Assembly: GCF_963678635.1 (NCBI RefSeq)
Contig: NC_087062.1
Coordinates: 41,928,395 to 41,992,394, forward strand
Direction of reading: 5' to 3'
Length of the DNA stretch: 64,000 bases
From: Symsagittifera roscoffensis
Lineage: Eukaryota; Xenacoelomorpha; Acoela; Convolutidae
The notes below the pieces were generated by a model, which did no database searches, had not been told where the DNA came from, and saw nothing but the letters and a program-made list of their open reading frames with translations. A program made the position numbers and the translations under genes. Positions 10,515 through 20,352 of the stretch are shown here, in pieces; position 1 is the stretch's first letter, and every line of letters begins with the position of its first letter.

Positions 10515-11052
10515 TAAAAACTCAATTTTCGGCAAGCTTGAGAAGATTTTTTTGCAATAATTATGTAGAAGTATATAACATACGCTAATAAGTATTTAAA
10601 AATTTGTGAAAAAAATGTAAAAAAACTAGGTATTTATGAAACATCGACTAAATGTTTTGTCTTTTTAGCATTTAGAAGTTTTCCTTGTTTAGTGCTTGTA
10701 AAAGTGTTCATAGAGTAGTGCAATTTTCAGCAGATAATGGAGTTGATTATTTCAAAATTATGTTACTGTTTTTTGACGATTTCAGAAAAAAAATTGAGAA
10801 TTGACCGAGAAAAATTGAAAAAAATATGTTTTTGCTTACTTGTGAAAATTTCAACTTAAGAAAATATATGATTCTAAACCAAAACTTTACTCCAGTATAG
10901 AAATTCAGATTTGAAACATGAACATACAGTTATTAGGTTGAGAAAATCACTTGAAGATTTTTAGCAAAGGATTTATGGTATTAATTTTGCATCGGATCAT
11001 TGAGCAATCGTTGAAATGATACATTTTTCCAACAAAAATATTGTTCAAATAG
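10515..11052. other. No certain gene; short coding-like scraps
   Basis: AT-rich region conserved with 40987-41506. A short block at about 10915-10970 (HTVIRLRKSLEDF, then TAG) looks weakly coding in both units but has shared stops. Nothing else is supported. Confidence 0.3.
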
Positions 11053-11533
11053 GATTAAGTTGTAAGATAGTAGATGAAGCAGAAACTGAAAAAATTCTAA
11101 ATTGTGCTAGAAACTCAATTTCTTTCACTAGTGGTTTGAGATAATTATACTAAAATTTAACATAATTTGAGAAAAACCCAACATAAAAACTCTCAAAGAT
11201 CTAAATTTATGTGTAATTTACTAAAATAATTGTTATCATTTGATATATTAAGTAATTTTTTCTGATAATTCAGATGTTTTGAGGATACTTCTTGTAAAAA
11301 AAGCTCAACAACGACTTCTTTCGGAAGATGATATAGGAATCAGAAACCAAAAAAATTGCTATCAAAATCTGCATTTCATTATTTTGGATAAAAAACAAAT
11401 AAAAAATGATATAGAAATAATTGTAGAGAAAATAAAATGGAGCTCGCTGAAAATTTCTAAACAAATTGATACTTAAGCAGAACCAGATGTAAGATCTCTG
11501 AATTTTATGAAATTTAACATGAAAAGATTCTAA
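11053..11533 (+). pseudogene. G7, terminal-exon-like coding remnant
   Basis: After an acceptor-like TTCAAATAG at 11052 the frame reads GLSCKIVDEAETEKILNCA...FTSGL. After a second acceptor-like ATAATTCAG at about 11274 it reads VLRILLVKKAQQRLLSEDD...HFIILDKKQIKND...VEKIK and ends in EFNMKRF-like sequence with TAA at 11533. A TAA after QIDT in this copy is a sense Leu codon in unit B, whereas B has a frameshift in an A run that this copy lacks. The ancestral exon was therefore open. Function unknown; it is the last coding signal in the unit. Confidence 0.4.
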
Positions 11534-13170
11534 AAGAACCACAGTAAAAATTTTGTTCTGGTTAGCTTCAATTTTTTTAAATTAGAAAATTTAGTTAGAA
11601 CTATAGCTTTTTGCGCATTTTATTTTGATTAATAAAATATTCATTGTTACAGTTTGTCCCTTAATTCTTCTTTAAAATTGATTTTTTTGTAACGCGCTTT
11701 TTTAGAATTTTTAGATGTTGCAGACAATAAGAATTAGGTTCCCTTGCGTAATTCTGGAGGTTTTCAGATTTAACCAATAGAGCTGCTTTTAATTTGTTCT
11801 AGAAACTCAACGTAAAAATATATCTTCATATTCTCAATTTTTACATGTGTTTTTGATTGCTTTAACTAGCCCTGATTTTTTCTCACATAGACATTTTTGA
11901 GAAACCTTTCGACAAAAATCAAGAATAAAAAGCAATTTGATAATTATTTTGCAAAAAAAGTGATAATTAAAGATCTCAAAAACTGTCTTTTTGCTTAAAT
12001 AGTTTACTGTAACAAATGAACAAGGGAACTCAAAGGAAGATATGTACAATTTACGTCGTAATAATCAGACGATATCAGTTCTAATTTCATTTCTGCCTGC
12101 AATTTATTCGTTCAATTGATACTATTTTCCTCCTAAGTTCTCCAGTTCTAACCAAAATTTCTTGCAAAGTGGGTTCAAAAGCAAAAACATGTATAAAGCA
12201 GAAAAAAAGAATAACCGTAAGACAAAGAACATTTCTACAGAGAAATCATGAAAACTATGTTTTAAAAGCAACAGAGAGATAATCATCAGTTATGAAGAAG
12301 AATTTGTTGAATTTAATCAAATATCCAATACATTTTTTTATAAAAATTTACCTCAATTTAGTCAATTTTAGCAGTAAATTGTTCATATCAACATGAAAAA
12401 AAATTTCTCATGTTGATGAGAAATTTTTGTACAAATTTGGGTTACTCATTGAGAAAAAACTGAGAAAGAGTTGAATCACGGAGTTTCATCTAAAAATTTT
12501 AAAGAATACTGCGCTTATTGTTCATTTGGATTGAAAATTTTTAGAATTGAGATTTTTATTTAAACTCTCCCTAAAATGGACAAAAAACCAGTTAACTACC
12601 CAAATAAAAGGTTGAAAATGGAAAAGTTTTGGATAGATTTGATTAATTTGTACTTTACTTTCACGAAAATTAAAACTATTTCACTATTTCAAAATTGATT
12701 CAGCTATTATGAAGTTTATATATTCAGAGCATTGGTAATTATGGTAAACTTTATCGTATTTCAATTTTTTGAGAGAAAATTGAGGAAAAATCCATATTTT
12801 TGTTCAAATTTTTGTATCATTGTCTCAACATGAATCATTGTCTCAACTTTTGCAATAATTTTTCCAAAAACCTTGGCTTCCTTGAAATTTTAGTAGGTTT
12901 CAGCATTGTTTCAAAAAATAAGTTTGTCTAATAATGAGTTATTAGGTCGAACCATAACAAATCTTATCGTGTTTTGAAGTTTTTTTTACAAATTTTTGAT
13001 AAAAAATCCAAGTTTTTGCCCATCTTACCATTGACTTACATTGAACCAAAAAAAAACATAATACTTTTCTATCAAAATCTTCACCTATACTCACCAATTA
13101 CATAACGCGTACTGGGAGTTTTGCGAAAAAACTAGACATTTCCACACAAAGTCAAAAAAAGACCTTTTTT
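11534..13170. other. No gene seen
   Basis: About 1.6 kb of AT-rich sequence aligned with 42000-43975 of unit B and lacking any conserved reading frame. Unit B has about 350 extra bases here (about 43260-43640), which look like a partial internal duplication of the motif GGAAAAATCCATATTTTTG. Confidence 0.4.
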
Positions 13171-13179
13171 CTTACCATT

Positions 13180-13705
13180 TTCTTATCATCACACTGAAAC
13201 CTTACCAATCACTATCTTAATACATTGGGAAACATATTCTCTATCCTAATGAGTCCTTAATTCCCTAAGCTGAATCCTTATACATAGGGAAATCTATATA
13301 CTATCTTAAAACATGGTAAGATCGGGCGCCAAACGTTTTTTTTGAAACTTACAATCTGAAACCTTACCATCTTAATTAGGAAACTTATTCCCTATCTTAA
13401 TACATAGAGAATCTTTTCCCTATCTTAATGAGTTCTTAAATCCCTACAATGAATTTCTAATACATAGGGAAATCTAAGCACTGTACATAGGAAATTCGGG
13501 CGCCAAAAAAACTTACCATCTGAAACTTAAAATCAGAAACCTGCTATCTTAATACATTGGGAAACCTATTCCCTGTCTTAATACATTGGGAAATCTATAG
13601 CCTATAATAATACATAGGGTGATGACCGGATACTCTATGGCCTATGTTATTACATGGCGGTCATCACCCCCCCCTCCCCCGGGCTGAATTCATCCAACAT
13701 ATACT
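13180..13705. repeat. GGGCGCC-containing ~174-bp direct repeats at the right part of unit A
   Basis: Two to three imperfect units made of TTACCATCTTAAT, TTCCCTATCTTAATACAT and GGGAAATCTA words. The marker GGGCGCCAAA recurs at 13324 and 13498, 174 bp apart. The block closes with TACATGGCGGTCATCACC, a C run and CCCCGGGCTGAA. Unit B has the same block at 43975-44457 (marker spacing about 182 bp). It resembles a subterminal repeat of a mobile element. Confidence 0.6.
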
Positions 13706-14214
13706 ACTTGAAAGTGTGACATGATAAACTTTTAACTTATGTAGTGTTATGACTTTGTGGTGCAGAGGTAGCATACATATCTTATAAGCAGATGGTTGCG
13801 GGAGCGAACCACGTTAGATCACATTTTTTGCTCATTTTGATAGTTTTTATTGCTGTTTCATCACTGAATGTCAGACAAATTAGCAATAACCTGCCAATAA
13901 AATTTGCTATTGTGGCGATGAATATCGATAACTCATTAATAGTGATCGCTGTTTTTCGCTTTTTTATTGCTAATTTTCAATGTAATCTCAACCCGGGTAA
14001 TGATAGTTCAGAGTTCTGCAATTTTTCTAATTTTAACCGTTCGAGTATCTTACTTTTTGTAAATTTGAAGAAATCAGACCAACATCATTTGTGAAACTTT
14101 CCCAAAAAACAATGAACAAAATCTCAAAAAGTTCTCGTTTAAAATTTCTGATCATGATATTAGATTAATAATTTGAAAATAAATCATGTTTTCAAACGTG
14201 GAGGACTACGCTTA
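13706..14214. other. Copy-A-specific segment, no gene seen
   Basis: Does not align with the corresponding 44458-45024 of unit B, so one or both units carry an insertion here. It contains a tRNA-like stretch at about 13745-13815 that fails a tRNA fold and a short ORF with no recognisable product. Confidence 0.35.
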
Positions 14215-14460
14215 AAAAGGTTTCCTTAACATGACTGTTTTGTAAGTTGAGCCTTCAAAAAACAAAAAAACAAGGATAGCCCGTTTCTGTGCAAGTAGCA
14301 CAGATTGTTCCGACCATGGTCTTTAGAAAACAACGGGTCAGTAAAGTTTTTTCCCAAATTAATGTAGTTTTTTCTGCTTGGTGTGGTAAAAAATTCTGAC
14401 GTAAAAATATAATTTAGGCTCATCAGACAGTTAATTTTTTGTAGAAAACAGACTAGAAAA
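14215..14460. repeat. Distal shared segment of unit A
   Basis: Aligns closely with 45025-45259 (for example GACTGTTTTGTAAGTTGAGC and ATTGTTCCGACCATGGTC). In unit B the plus-strand LTR starts directly after it. It may be the true end of the unit or an independent repeat found beside both units. Confidence 0.55.
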
Positions 14461-15040
14461 AAAAATGAATTTGAATTTTTTTTTGAATTTTCAAGTTTTT
14501 GATTCGGAATTAGACCAAAAATTAAAAACTTCAAACCAGTTTTTCTCGACACTGTGAAAAAAAATCAAAATTTCGAATCACGACAAAAAGTGCTTCTATA
14601 TGATATATCACTCAACCCAGTCCGATAATTATCTGTGGTACCTGATTTTGCGTGGAAACAAAAAACTAAAACCCTTCCGAATATAAAGTTCCTTCCCGTT
14701 TTTCAAATGGTCGGAACAACAAAGCACTTTTTGGAAGAAAATGTTAAGTCCACGATAGATTCAATCCCGCATTTAATTGTGTTTTTAGTAAAATTCATCT
14801 CGACAAAAATGTTCATCTCAAGATTATTTGGCAAGTCTAAAATATTTGAAACATGAACCAGTTTCAGGTTTATCAATTCAATATTAACAAAAAAATTTTA
14901 AAAAATTGCTACAGCGCTGAATTAAATACCGGAAATTTTTTTAAAAATGGGTAGTTGAAACTTTCACTAAAATGGATTAACATTAAAAACGGAAAAAAAA
15001 GTTAGGTAGAACTTTGCCGGATTTTGAGGAAAATAAATGA
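14461..15040. other. No gene seen
   Basis: AT-rich spacer. At about 14705 the word ATGGTCGGAACAA repeats, in inverted orientation, a word of the preceding segment (near 14310), hinting at an old inverted copy. Confidence 0.3.
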
Positions 15041-15256
15041 GCGGCCCTCCTATATAGACAAACGAAATTACAGACAAGGATAATCTCTAAAATTGCACTT
15101 ATTGTTTGAAAATGGCTTTGGAAAAAAATTGGTGTTTTACATATAGTTGTTAACCTTTGTAAAACACAAATTTTTTTGTTGATATAGAAAACATACGTTA
15201 ATACAAAATTAAGGAGACTAAGCTCATCTCAAACTGGTCTGTATAGGAGGCTTCGC
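15041..15256. mobile_element. MITE-like element with about 20-bp terminal inverted repeats
   Basis: Left end GCGGCCCTCCTATATAGACA and right end GTCTGTATAGGAGGCTTCGC are inverted repeats with a few mismatches, enclosing about 175 bp without coding capacity. No clear target-site duplication is visible. Family not recognised. Confidence 0.45.
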
Positions 15257-15505
15257 TTTGATTTAAATTGCTCATAGTTGATCTTGTGATTGACTATAAA
15301 GAGTTTAAAATGAATAATTTTGGTTCCCATTTTTACATTTTAGGTCCCATTTTTGCAAAATAATTTGCACCATACAAAATCTGGTAAAATTCAAAGCTAA
15401 TCTTTACTCTAGTTTATTAATGTGAGCCAGGTTACCCAATTTGAGAAAAATGCGTTTTAAATTTTTCAGTTTTAATAGCGTTGTCCGGGATTTTTTTTTA
15501 CATCA

Positions 15506-15660
15506 GCGCTCTCTAATCTGTTGTATGTTTCAAGGGCCTCGGAAGGAAAGAGAGTTACAATCAGTAACTCTCTTTCCTTCCGAAATAAATCTCCTATATT
15601 CTATTTTGACTACCTCAGGGAAAGCTCGGATAAGCCAAGTGAGGCATCAGATTAGAGCCG
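15506..15660. repeat. Small inverted-repeat element with a perfect 20-bp hairpin
   Basis: At 15539-15583 a perfect 20-bp stem (arms start TCGGAAGGAAAG and end CTTTCCTTCCGA) encloses a 5-base loop. Around it lie outer inverted repeats CTCTAATCTG (about 15511) and CAGATTAGAG (about 15648). This nested arrangement suggests a foldback element or MITE; a hairpin RNA is possible but unsupported. Confidence 0.5.
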
Positions 15661-16016
15661 TTTCAGTTATGATTTGGATTTAAAAATAATTCTTTGAAAA
15701 AATTTCTCTTTTTCACGACTTTTTAGGCGCATTTCGCTTTAATTCAGATTCAATTCATCAATAAACGTTTTTTTGCTTGAAAATATATGAATTGCTGCGG
15801 ACTCACAATTGCATTTTTGAAATTCCCAAAAACATTTTCTTGAAATTACAAAAAACTTTGTATTAAAAATAGTCGATTTTTTATTAAGTCTTTTGGTCGG
15901 GGCAATAACGGTGGCTTAAGCATTCTGCGCTGCTTTCAAAGCAACCGGCTCTTCTGTACTCGATTTTTGCTCTAGTTTGAGTTAGGAGTCATAAGTGATA
16001 GTGAGTTAAGTTTCAG

Positions 16017-16292
16017 GGTTCTCCTGCCATGACAATTGGATTGACAATTACAGTCTGCATTCTCTTTTCGGGGCCCTTAACTGGAGGAAGTTTCAACCCC
16101 GCCCTATCTTTCGGACCAGAATTAATTCTACTAGACTTCCCAAAATATCACTGGATCTACTGGCTTGGGCCCATTGGAGGTGGACTCTGGGCTGTGATTT
16201 TATATTATCTGGCTAATCATGAAGTGTTTACAAGAGAAATTGAAACTAAAAGACTTCAAGGTGTTTCTGAAGCTTCGTCGTATGTCAATTGA
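16017..16292 (+). CDS. Aquaporin-like last exon, orphan
   Basis: After the acceptor AGTTTCAG at 16016 the exon reads GSPAMTIGLTITVCILFSGP, then TGGSFNPALSFGPELI, then HWIYWLGPIGGGLWAVILYY and a hydrophilic tail ending at TGA 16292. The second NPA box and the last transmembrane helix of the major intrinsic protein family are clear. Family members are usually 250-300 aa with six helices and two NPA boxes; only about the last third is here. A possible preceding piece at about 15895-15960 (LLVGAITVA, stop, AFCAAFKATG) looks like a decayed helix-coding exon. Either the gene was disrupted by the surrounding transposons, or its upstream exons lie across a long intron. This exon itself is open. Confidence 0.7.
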   Translation, partial: GSPAMTIGLTITVCILFSGPLTGGSFNPALSFGPELILLDFPKYHWIYWLGPIGGGLWAVILYYLANHEVFTREIETKRLQGVSEASSYVN

Positions 16293-16379
16293 CATGTGTG
16301 ATGTAATACACAATACCCATGAAATATAGTCAATGTTGATATTATCTTTTGTTGATTTTATTTTTCAATTCAAGCCAAT

Positions 16380-16602
16380 GGTTTTATTTTATAAAATAGC
16401 GCCCGCGTTGAGGTGCTCGACTTATGTTTCGGCTTTGAAAGTCCAGCACTTGCAGTTTTGCGACTGAAACTCCGCGGTCGAGAAGCAATTTAAAGTCGAG
16501 AACAAAGTCAAAGCATACCCGATTTCGGCTGAGAGAGTCGAAACATTGGTCGAGCACAGTCGAAACATAGGTCAAGCGTGGTCAAAATGAGTGATGACCT
16601 TT
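16380..16602. repeat. Short GTCGAAACAT/GGTCGAGC degenerate tandem repeats
   Basis: A comparatively GC-rich block in which GTCGA, GTCGAGCA and GTCGAAACATAGGTC words recur every 20-30 bases, directly abutting the LTR end at 16603. No ORF is supported. Confidence 0.4.
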
Positions 16603-16969
16603 TGGCTATACTCATAGAGTAATTTCAGATACGGTACACCGTCTGCTCGTCACGCTATCTTGTTTTCGGCCGGATAGATTCGTGCAACTTCTTAGTCTAA
16701 TACCAATCTTAATCTTACTCTTATATCTCCTAGTCTCAATAGATCTAGTGTACACCGGTTTATGCGAGTTAGTTCCAGAATGAGAACAACTGTATTCTAA
16801 GCTTAATTCAAATTGTTCTCGTGTTGAAACTACAAGTAATTTCAACACTTACAAACAAGTGGGTTGTTAGTTTGATGGAGTATGATTGGTTAGTATTCAA
16901 TATTTTATAGAGATAAAATATCAGAATAATATCCAATAATAATTTCCAGTTTAGATCTGGTTCCTCCCA
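16603..16969 (-). repeat. 3' LTR of the minus-strand Ty3/gypsy element
   Basis: Reverse complement aligns with the 5' LTR at 45260-45655. The best-kept block is TATAAGAGTAAGATTA...GTTGCACGAATCTATCCGGC...GACGAGCAGACGGTGTACC. Both end in a CCA that would close the LTR with CA, and the other end has a TG, giving about 367 bp with 5'-TG...CA-3'. It diverges from the other LTR by roughly a fifth, so the two belong to different insertions. The stem at 16821-16848 is conserved. Confidence 0.75.
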
Positions 16970-18554
16970 TCCGGGGTTTAGAGAGTTTTAGTTTTTTCAA
17001 TGTTCTATTGTAGTGGACGATGGATGATGGTATTTTTGTTTTAGAGATTGCGAGCATATTCTTTTTTCTGGTTCTGAGGAAGAGTTGTTATCACGATTGT
17101 TTCGGGAGATCGTATTCTGAATTCTGATCGGTTGTGATGAGTGTTGATTTGGTTGATTTTAGAGAATAGCAATGGTCTAATCACATTCGGGAGTGGCATG
17201 TAGTTTGACTTTGGATGCAGCGCCTGGTGACTTGGATCTGTACGTATACTTGAACATCAAGATGGCCACTGTTCGGTTGCAATGGGTTTCCTTTGCTGCG
17301 ATGCCAGGTCGTAAAAAAAATCCGTTGAGATTAGTGACTGTAGGCAGCATGTCAGGTGGGTTTTGCCATTCCGTAGTTGGAGTTCGATTGGGTTGTCAAG
17401 TTTTTTGCTGCTCGTCTCTGGGCTGTATATTATTTATATACTACATTGAATTATTTACATTTATAAATCTTTGTTAATCTTGTTTTTTAGTCATGATCTT
17501 GTATTGTTTTTTTTTACCGCGAAAGCGTTATTGTTTAGTTCGGTTATTTTTAAGAGCTACTCACACTTGAGTAACTCTCGTCAAAAATCGAGTTTTGGCT
17601 CACAAAGCGTGGATGTAGTACAGTGGGTGAGGCCAGCTATAGAGCATGCTCAGGACGTCCTCTCTGTCAGGTTAGGCCAGGAGTGAGGGTATAAATTCAA
17701 GCTCTTTTTTTTGGAGGGTCCTGTTTGAGTTCAACTTTTTGTGCCTTTTTTTGATTACTGGTTTGTTCTTTTGATGTCTTAGTTGTGTCTTTTTCTCAAA
17801 AATCAAATTGTTTGTTTTGGGTTTGTCTTTCGACTTTTTGGTGTTTTGTTATTTTGTGTTCAGACTTGAAAGTAGTCTTCAAAAGAATAATTTATCCAGT
17901 TCTAAGCTGGAGTTAATCCAGTTTGGGCACCGTGGTTTTCTTTTCTTAGTCATGCTGTTAGATTGTGGTTTGTAGTGTTTTGTAAGCTTGCGTTGGTTAG
18001 TTTGGTTTATAATATAATTCCTTTCCAACCGGGTTAAAGGAAAGTTTGAAACTTGTTTAAACTGGTTAAAGTTGTTATCAGTGGAAGTTAAAACTTAAAT
18101 TATTAATTTAAACAATTCCTCGTGGGCAATCTACGTAATTGTGGATAGAACTTGTGGGCGAGTGAATATTTAAACTATAAAGAAGCGTCTTTGAAAAGGT
18201 TTTTAAATTTATAGGCAACTTTTTATAATTTACTACTTTGAAATTATTAAGTTCACTGCTTGATTTGGGGGTCATAATTATCAATTTATTTTCAATTGTA
18301 AGGATATTTACTGCATTGGTAAAACATTTAAATATCAATTTATTGCTTTGTAATGGAGAATTTTACTGCTTCATTTATTGAAATTGGTTAAGAGAAATTT
18401 ATGAATCTAGAAAAAAGTTTTCTGTTTTTAATTTCGTTTTCTTTTTTGTAGATGATTGATGATCGTCCCATGAAGATTATAGAAAAAAAGAAAACATTCA
18501 CAAAGAATGGTTAGTTTTTTTGAATTTATCAGTAAATGATTTATTTCATATTAC
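16970..18554 (-). other. 3' untranslated region of the minus element
   Basis: Lies between the ORF5 stop and the 3' LTR. No conserved coding frame. It suggests that the plus element, which reaches the window edge about 480 bp after its ORF5 stop, has its 3' LTR about 1.1 kb beyond the window. Confidence 0.5.
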
Positions 18555-20352
18555 CTATTCGTCGATGAAAAATCCATGGGGAAAACGTCGTGGATGATGT
18601 CTGATGATAACAGTAACTTAGCTAGCAAACGAATGGTGTATTTAGACTAAAGAAGTGGCTAAAGCAAGTCGAGTGCTTTGATGATATTGTGCTCTTCAGT
18701 GTTAGGTGAGAGTTCATAGGGTGTGTTTTGAATAAGGTTATAAAATTTATGATTATATCGAGTCTTATATATGAATTCTAGGATTGGTATTTCAACGGGC
18801 TGTAGGAATTCCTGTGGGACGATTAGTGGGCGGGATTCGTCTACGTTGAGGAACTTGGTTAAGGGACAGAATATATAAATCTGGGTGATGGGATCGTAAT
18901 TGCGGAGGATGCCTTGAAGGTTAGTGTCTTTAAAACTATAAGTGAACTTAAGAACAAATGGAGAGGTGTATTTAAAGTTAATGTATTGATATCTATGGTG
19001 AAGTTGTCGTGCTGGTGTATTATGAGTGTAATGATGTTGGATGAACTGATAATAAGTGTAAGTGTGTGTTTATTTAGTTCGTAACATGAAGTCGTGTGAA
19101 CAGTGCAAATCACATTCTTTGGGGGTGAGGAAAAGAAAGGCTAGTGAAACGTGGTTAAATGATTAAAGTATGAAACATACGCATGAATATCACGCAGTGC
19201 TTTTGAAATGATGTGGTCATATTTTTTTATCTAAAATGTTGAGGGTGAAAACGTATGGTGTTTTAATGAAAAATTTCTCTGTTAGTTGTGGATTAGCAAA
19301 TTGGTCGTCGATTAGAAAGATGTCTTCGTTAGGTAGTATATTGTTATGATCGTAGTGGTCGATAAAATATTCATTAGTTTTGGGTGCGGTGAATTTGATT
19401 AGTGATTGTTTATATCTTATCTGTAGGAATTGTTTTTGGGTTAGTGCTCTTGTTTGGGTTAGTGCTGAGGTAGAGTTGAGTGCTGCATTGTTAATTGTCA
19501 TGGGGGTGTTATATAAAGTAATGATAGTGGATTAGTAAAGTGATAGACTGATGTCCATGAAAGTGTAGGGTATACTTTGTGCCATTAACATAATTAGGGT
19601 TTTCGTCATTTGGGTCTGAATGAAAATAAGTGTACTGGTGGAAAAAGGGTAAACACATTTGGATCAATTCTTTTGTGTTAGTGTGAAGCGGATGATTGAC
19701 AAATGTTGTGGATGTTCCTAGGTTGGAGGGAACTGGAGTATTAGAGATTTTTTTTTTAAAGTTCGGTAGGCCCGGTTTGTACTGGAGGATGGGGTTGATG
19801 AAGAAATTGGGTTTTTCGAAGGGTTATAATGTGAAGAGGGAGTTGGGGTTGATGGGCTGGATGGTTATATGGTTATATAGATTGTGAGAGTTGGTGAATG
19901 GTTAGTTTTTGAGGTTGCTGTAATTGTTGTTGGTGTGTGATAAAGTTATCAAGCTCGTGGGATAACTGTGTATTTACAGAGCTGTTGTTGTCGGAAGGCT
20001 CATTGGTCAAGGTGGAATATATGGGTGTTACATTGAAAATAGAAGAGGGAGGGGAAGGGGGTTCAATTTTGACTTGGGAGTGAATTGGCTGAAAGGAAGG
20101 TTGGAAAAATGTAGATGAGCTGGGTTCAGAGTTGGCGAATTCGTCGGGGGTCTCGATATCGGAGTTATTAAATTTGGAGATGGTGTTGTATACAGTTGTG
20201 TTTGAATTAGTGTCTGAATCCATGCTGGATGAAGTGTTATCATGAGTTGATTGAGGTGGAGGGAAATCAAAAAGTGGGATGATGGGGAGGTTGCTTTGGA
20301 AGTTGGCTGGGTAGGAAAATGAGCGATGGAGTGATCCAACTTGGCGGCTCAT
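18555..20352 (-). pseudogene. ORF5 of the minus element, broken
   Basis: Starts with ATG at 20352 (MSRQVGSLHRS), overlapping the env stop by ATGA. A Pro/Ser/Thr-rich first part (IETPDEFANSEPSSS, ELDNFITHQQQ) is followed by a folded-looking second part (NEYFIDHYDHN, DDQFANPQLTEKFFIKTPYV) and ends in a TAG at 18555 followed by donor-like GTAATATG. It is homologous to the plus ORF5 throughout but has several stops and shifts. It keeps the frame across the point where the plus copy is shifted. No known family recognised. Confidence 0.65.

Larger units (their letters stand above)
2939..14460 (+). repeat. Unit A, about 11.5 kb unclassified repeat (copy of 31011-45259)
   Basis: The sequence from 2939 to about 13710, and again 14215-14460, aligns base by base in the same order with 31011-44457 and 45025-45259. 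Shared parts include G1 to G7, both inverted-CCAAT arrays, the minisatellite and the GGGCGCC terminal repeats. Copy B is longer because of a palindrome near 35637 and a tandem duplication at 37.4-41.0 kb. No transposase, integrase or polymerase is visible inside the unit and its ends are not defined, so it may be a mobile element, Maverick cargo, or a host segmental duplication. Confidence 0.8.

Noticed and set aside
13745-13815. tRNA-like stretch (GTGGTGCAGAGGTAGCAT ... GCGGGAGCGAACCACG)
   Set aside because: D-arm and T-arm words look tRNA-like, but the acceptor stem does not pair, the T-loop is irregular (GAGCGAA) and the anticodon loop lacks U33; at best a tRNA-derived fossil.
17193-17686. 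Plus-strand ORFs in the 3' untranslated region of the minus element
   Set aside because: Antisense to the element, no recognisable product, and no comparable frame elsewhere.
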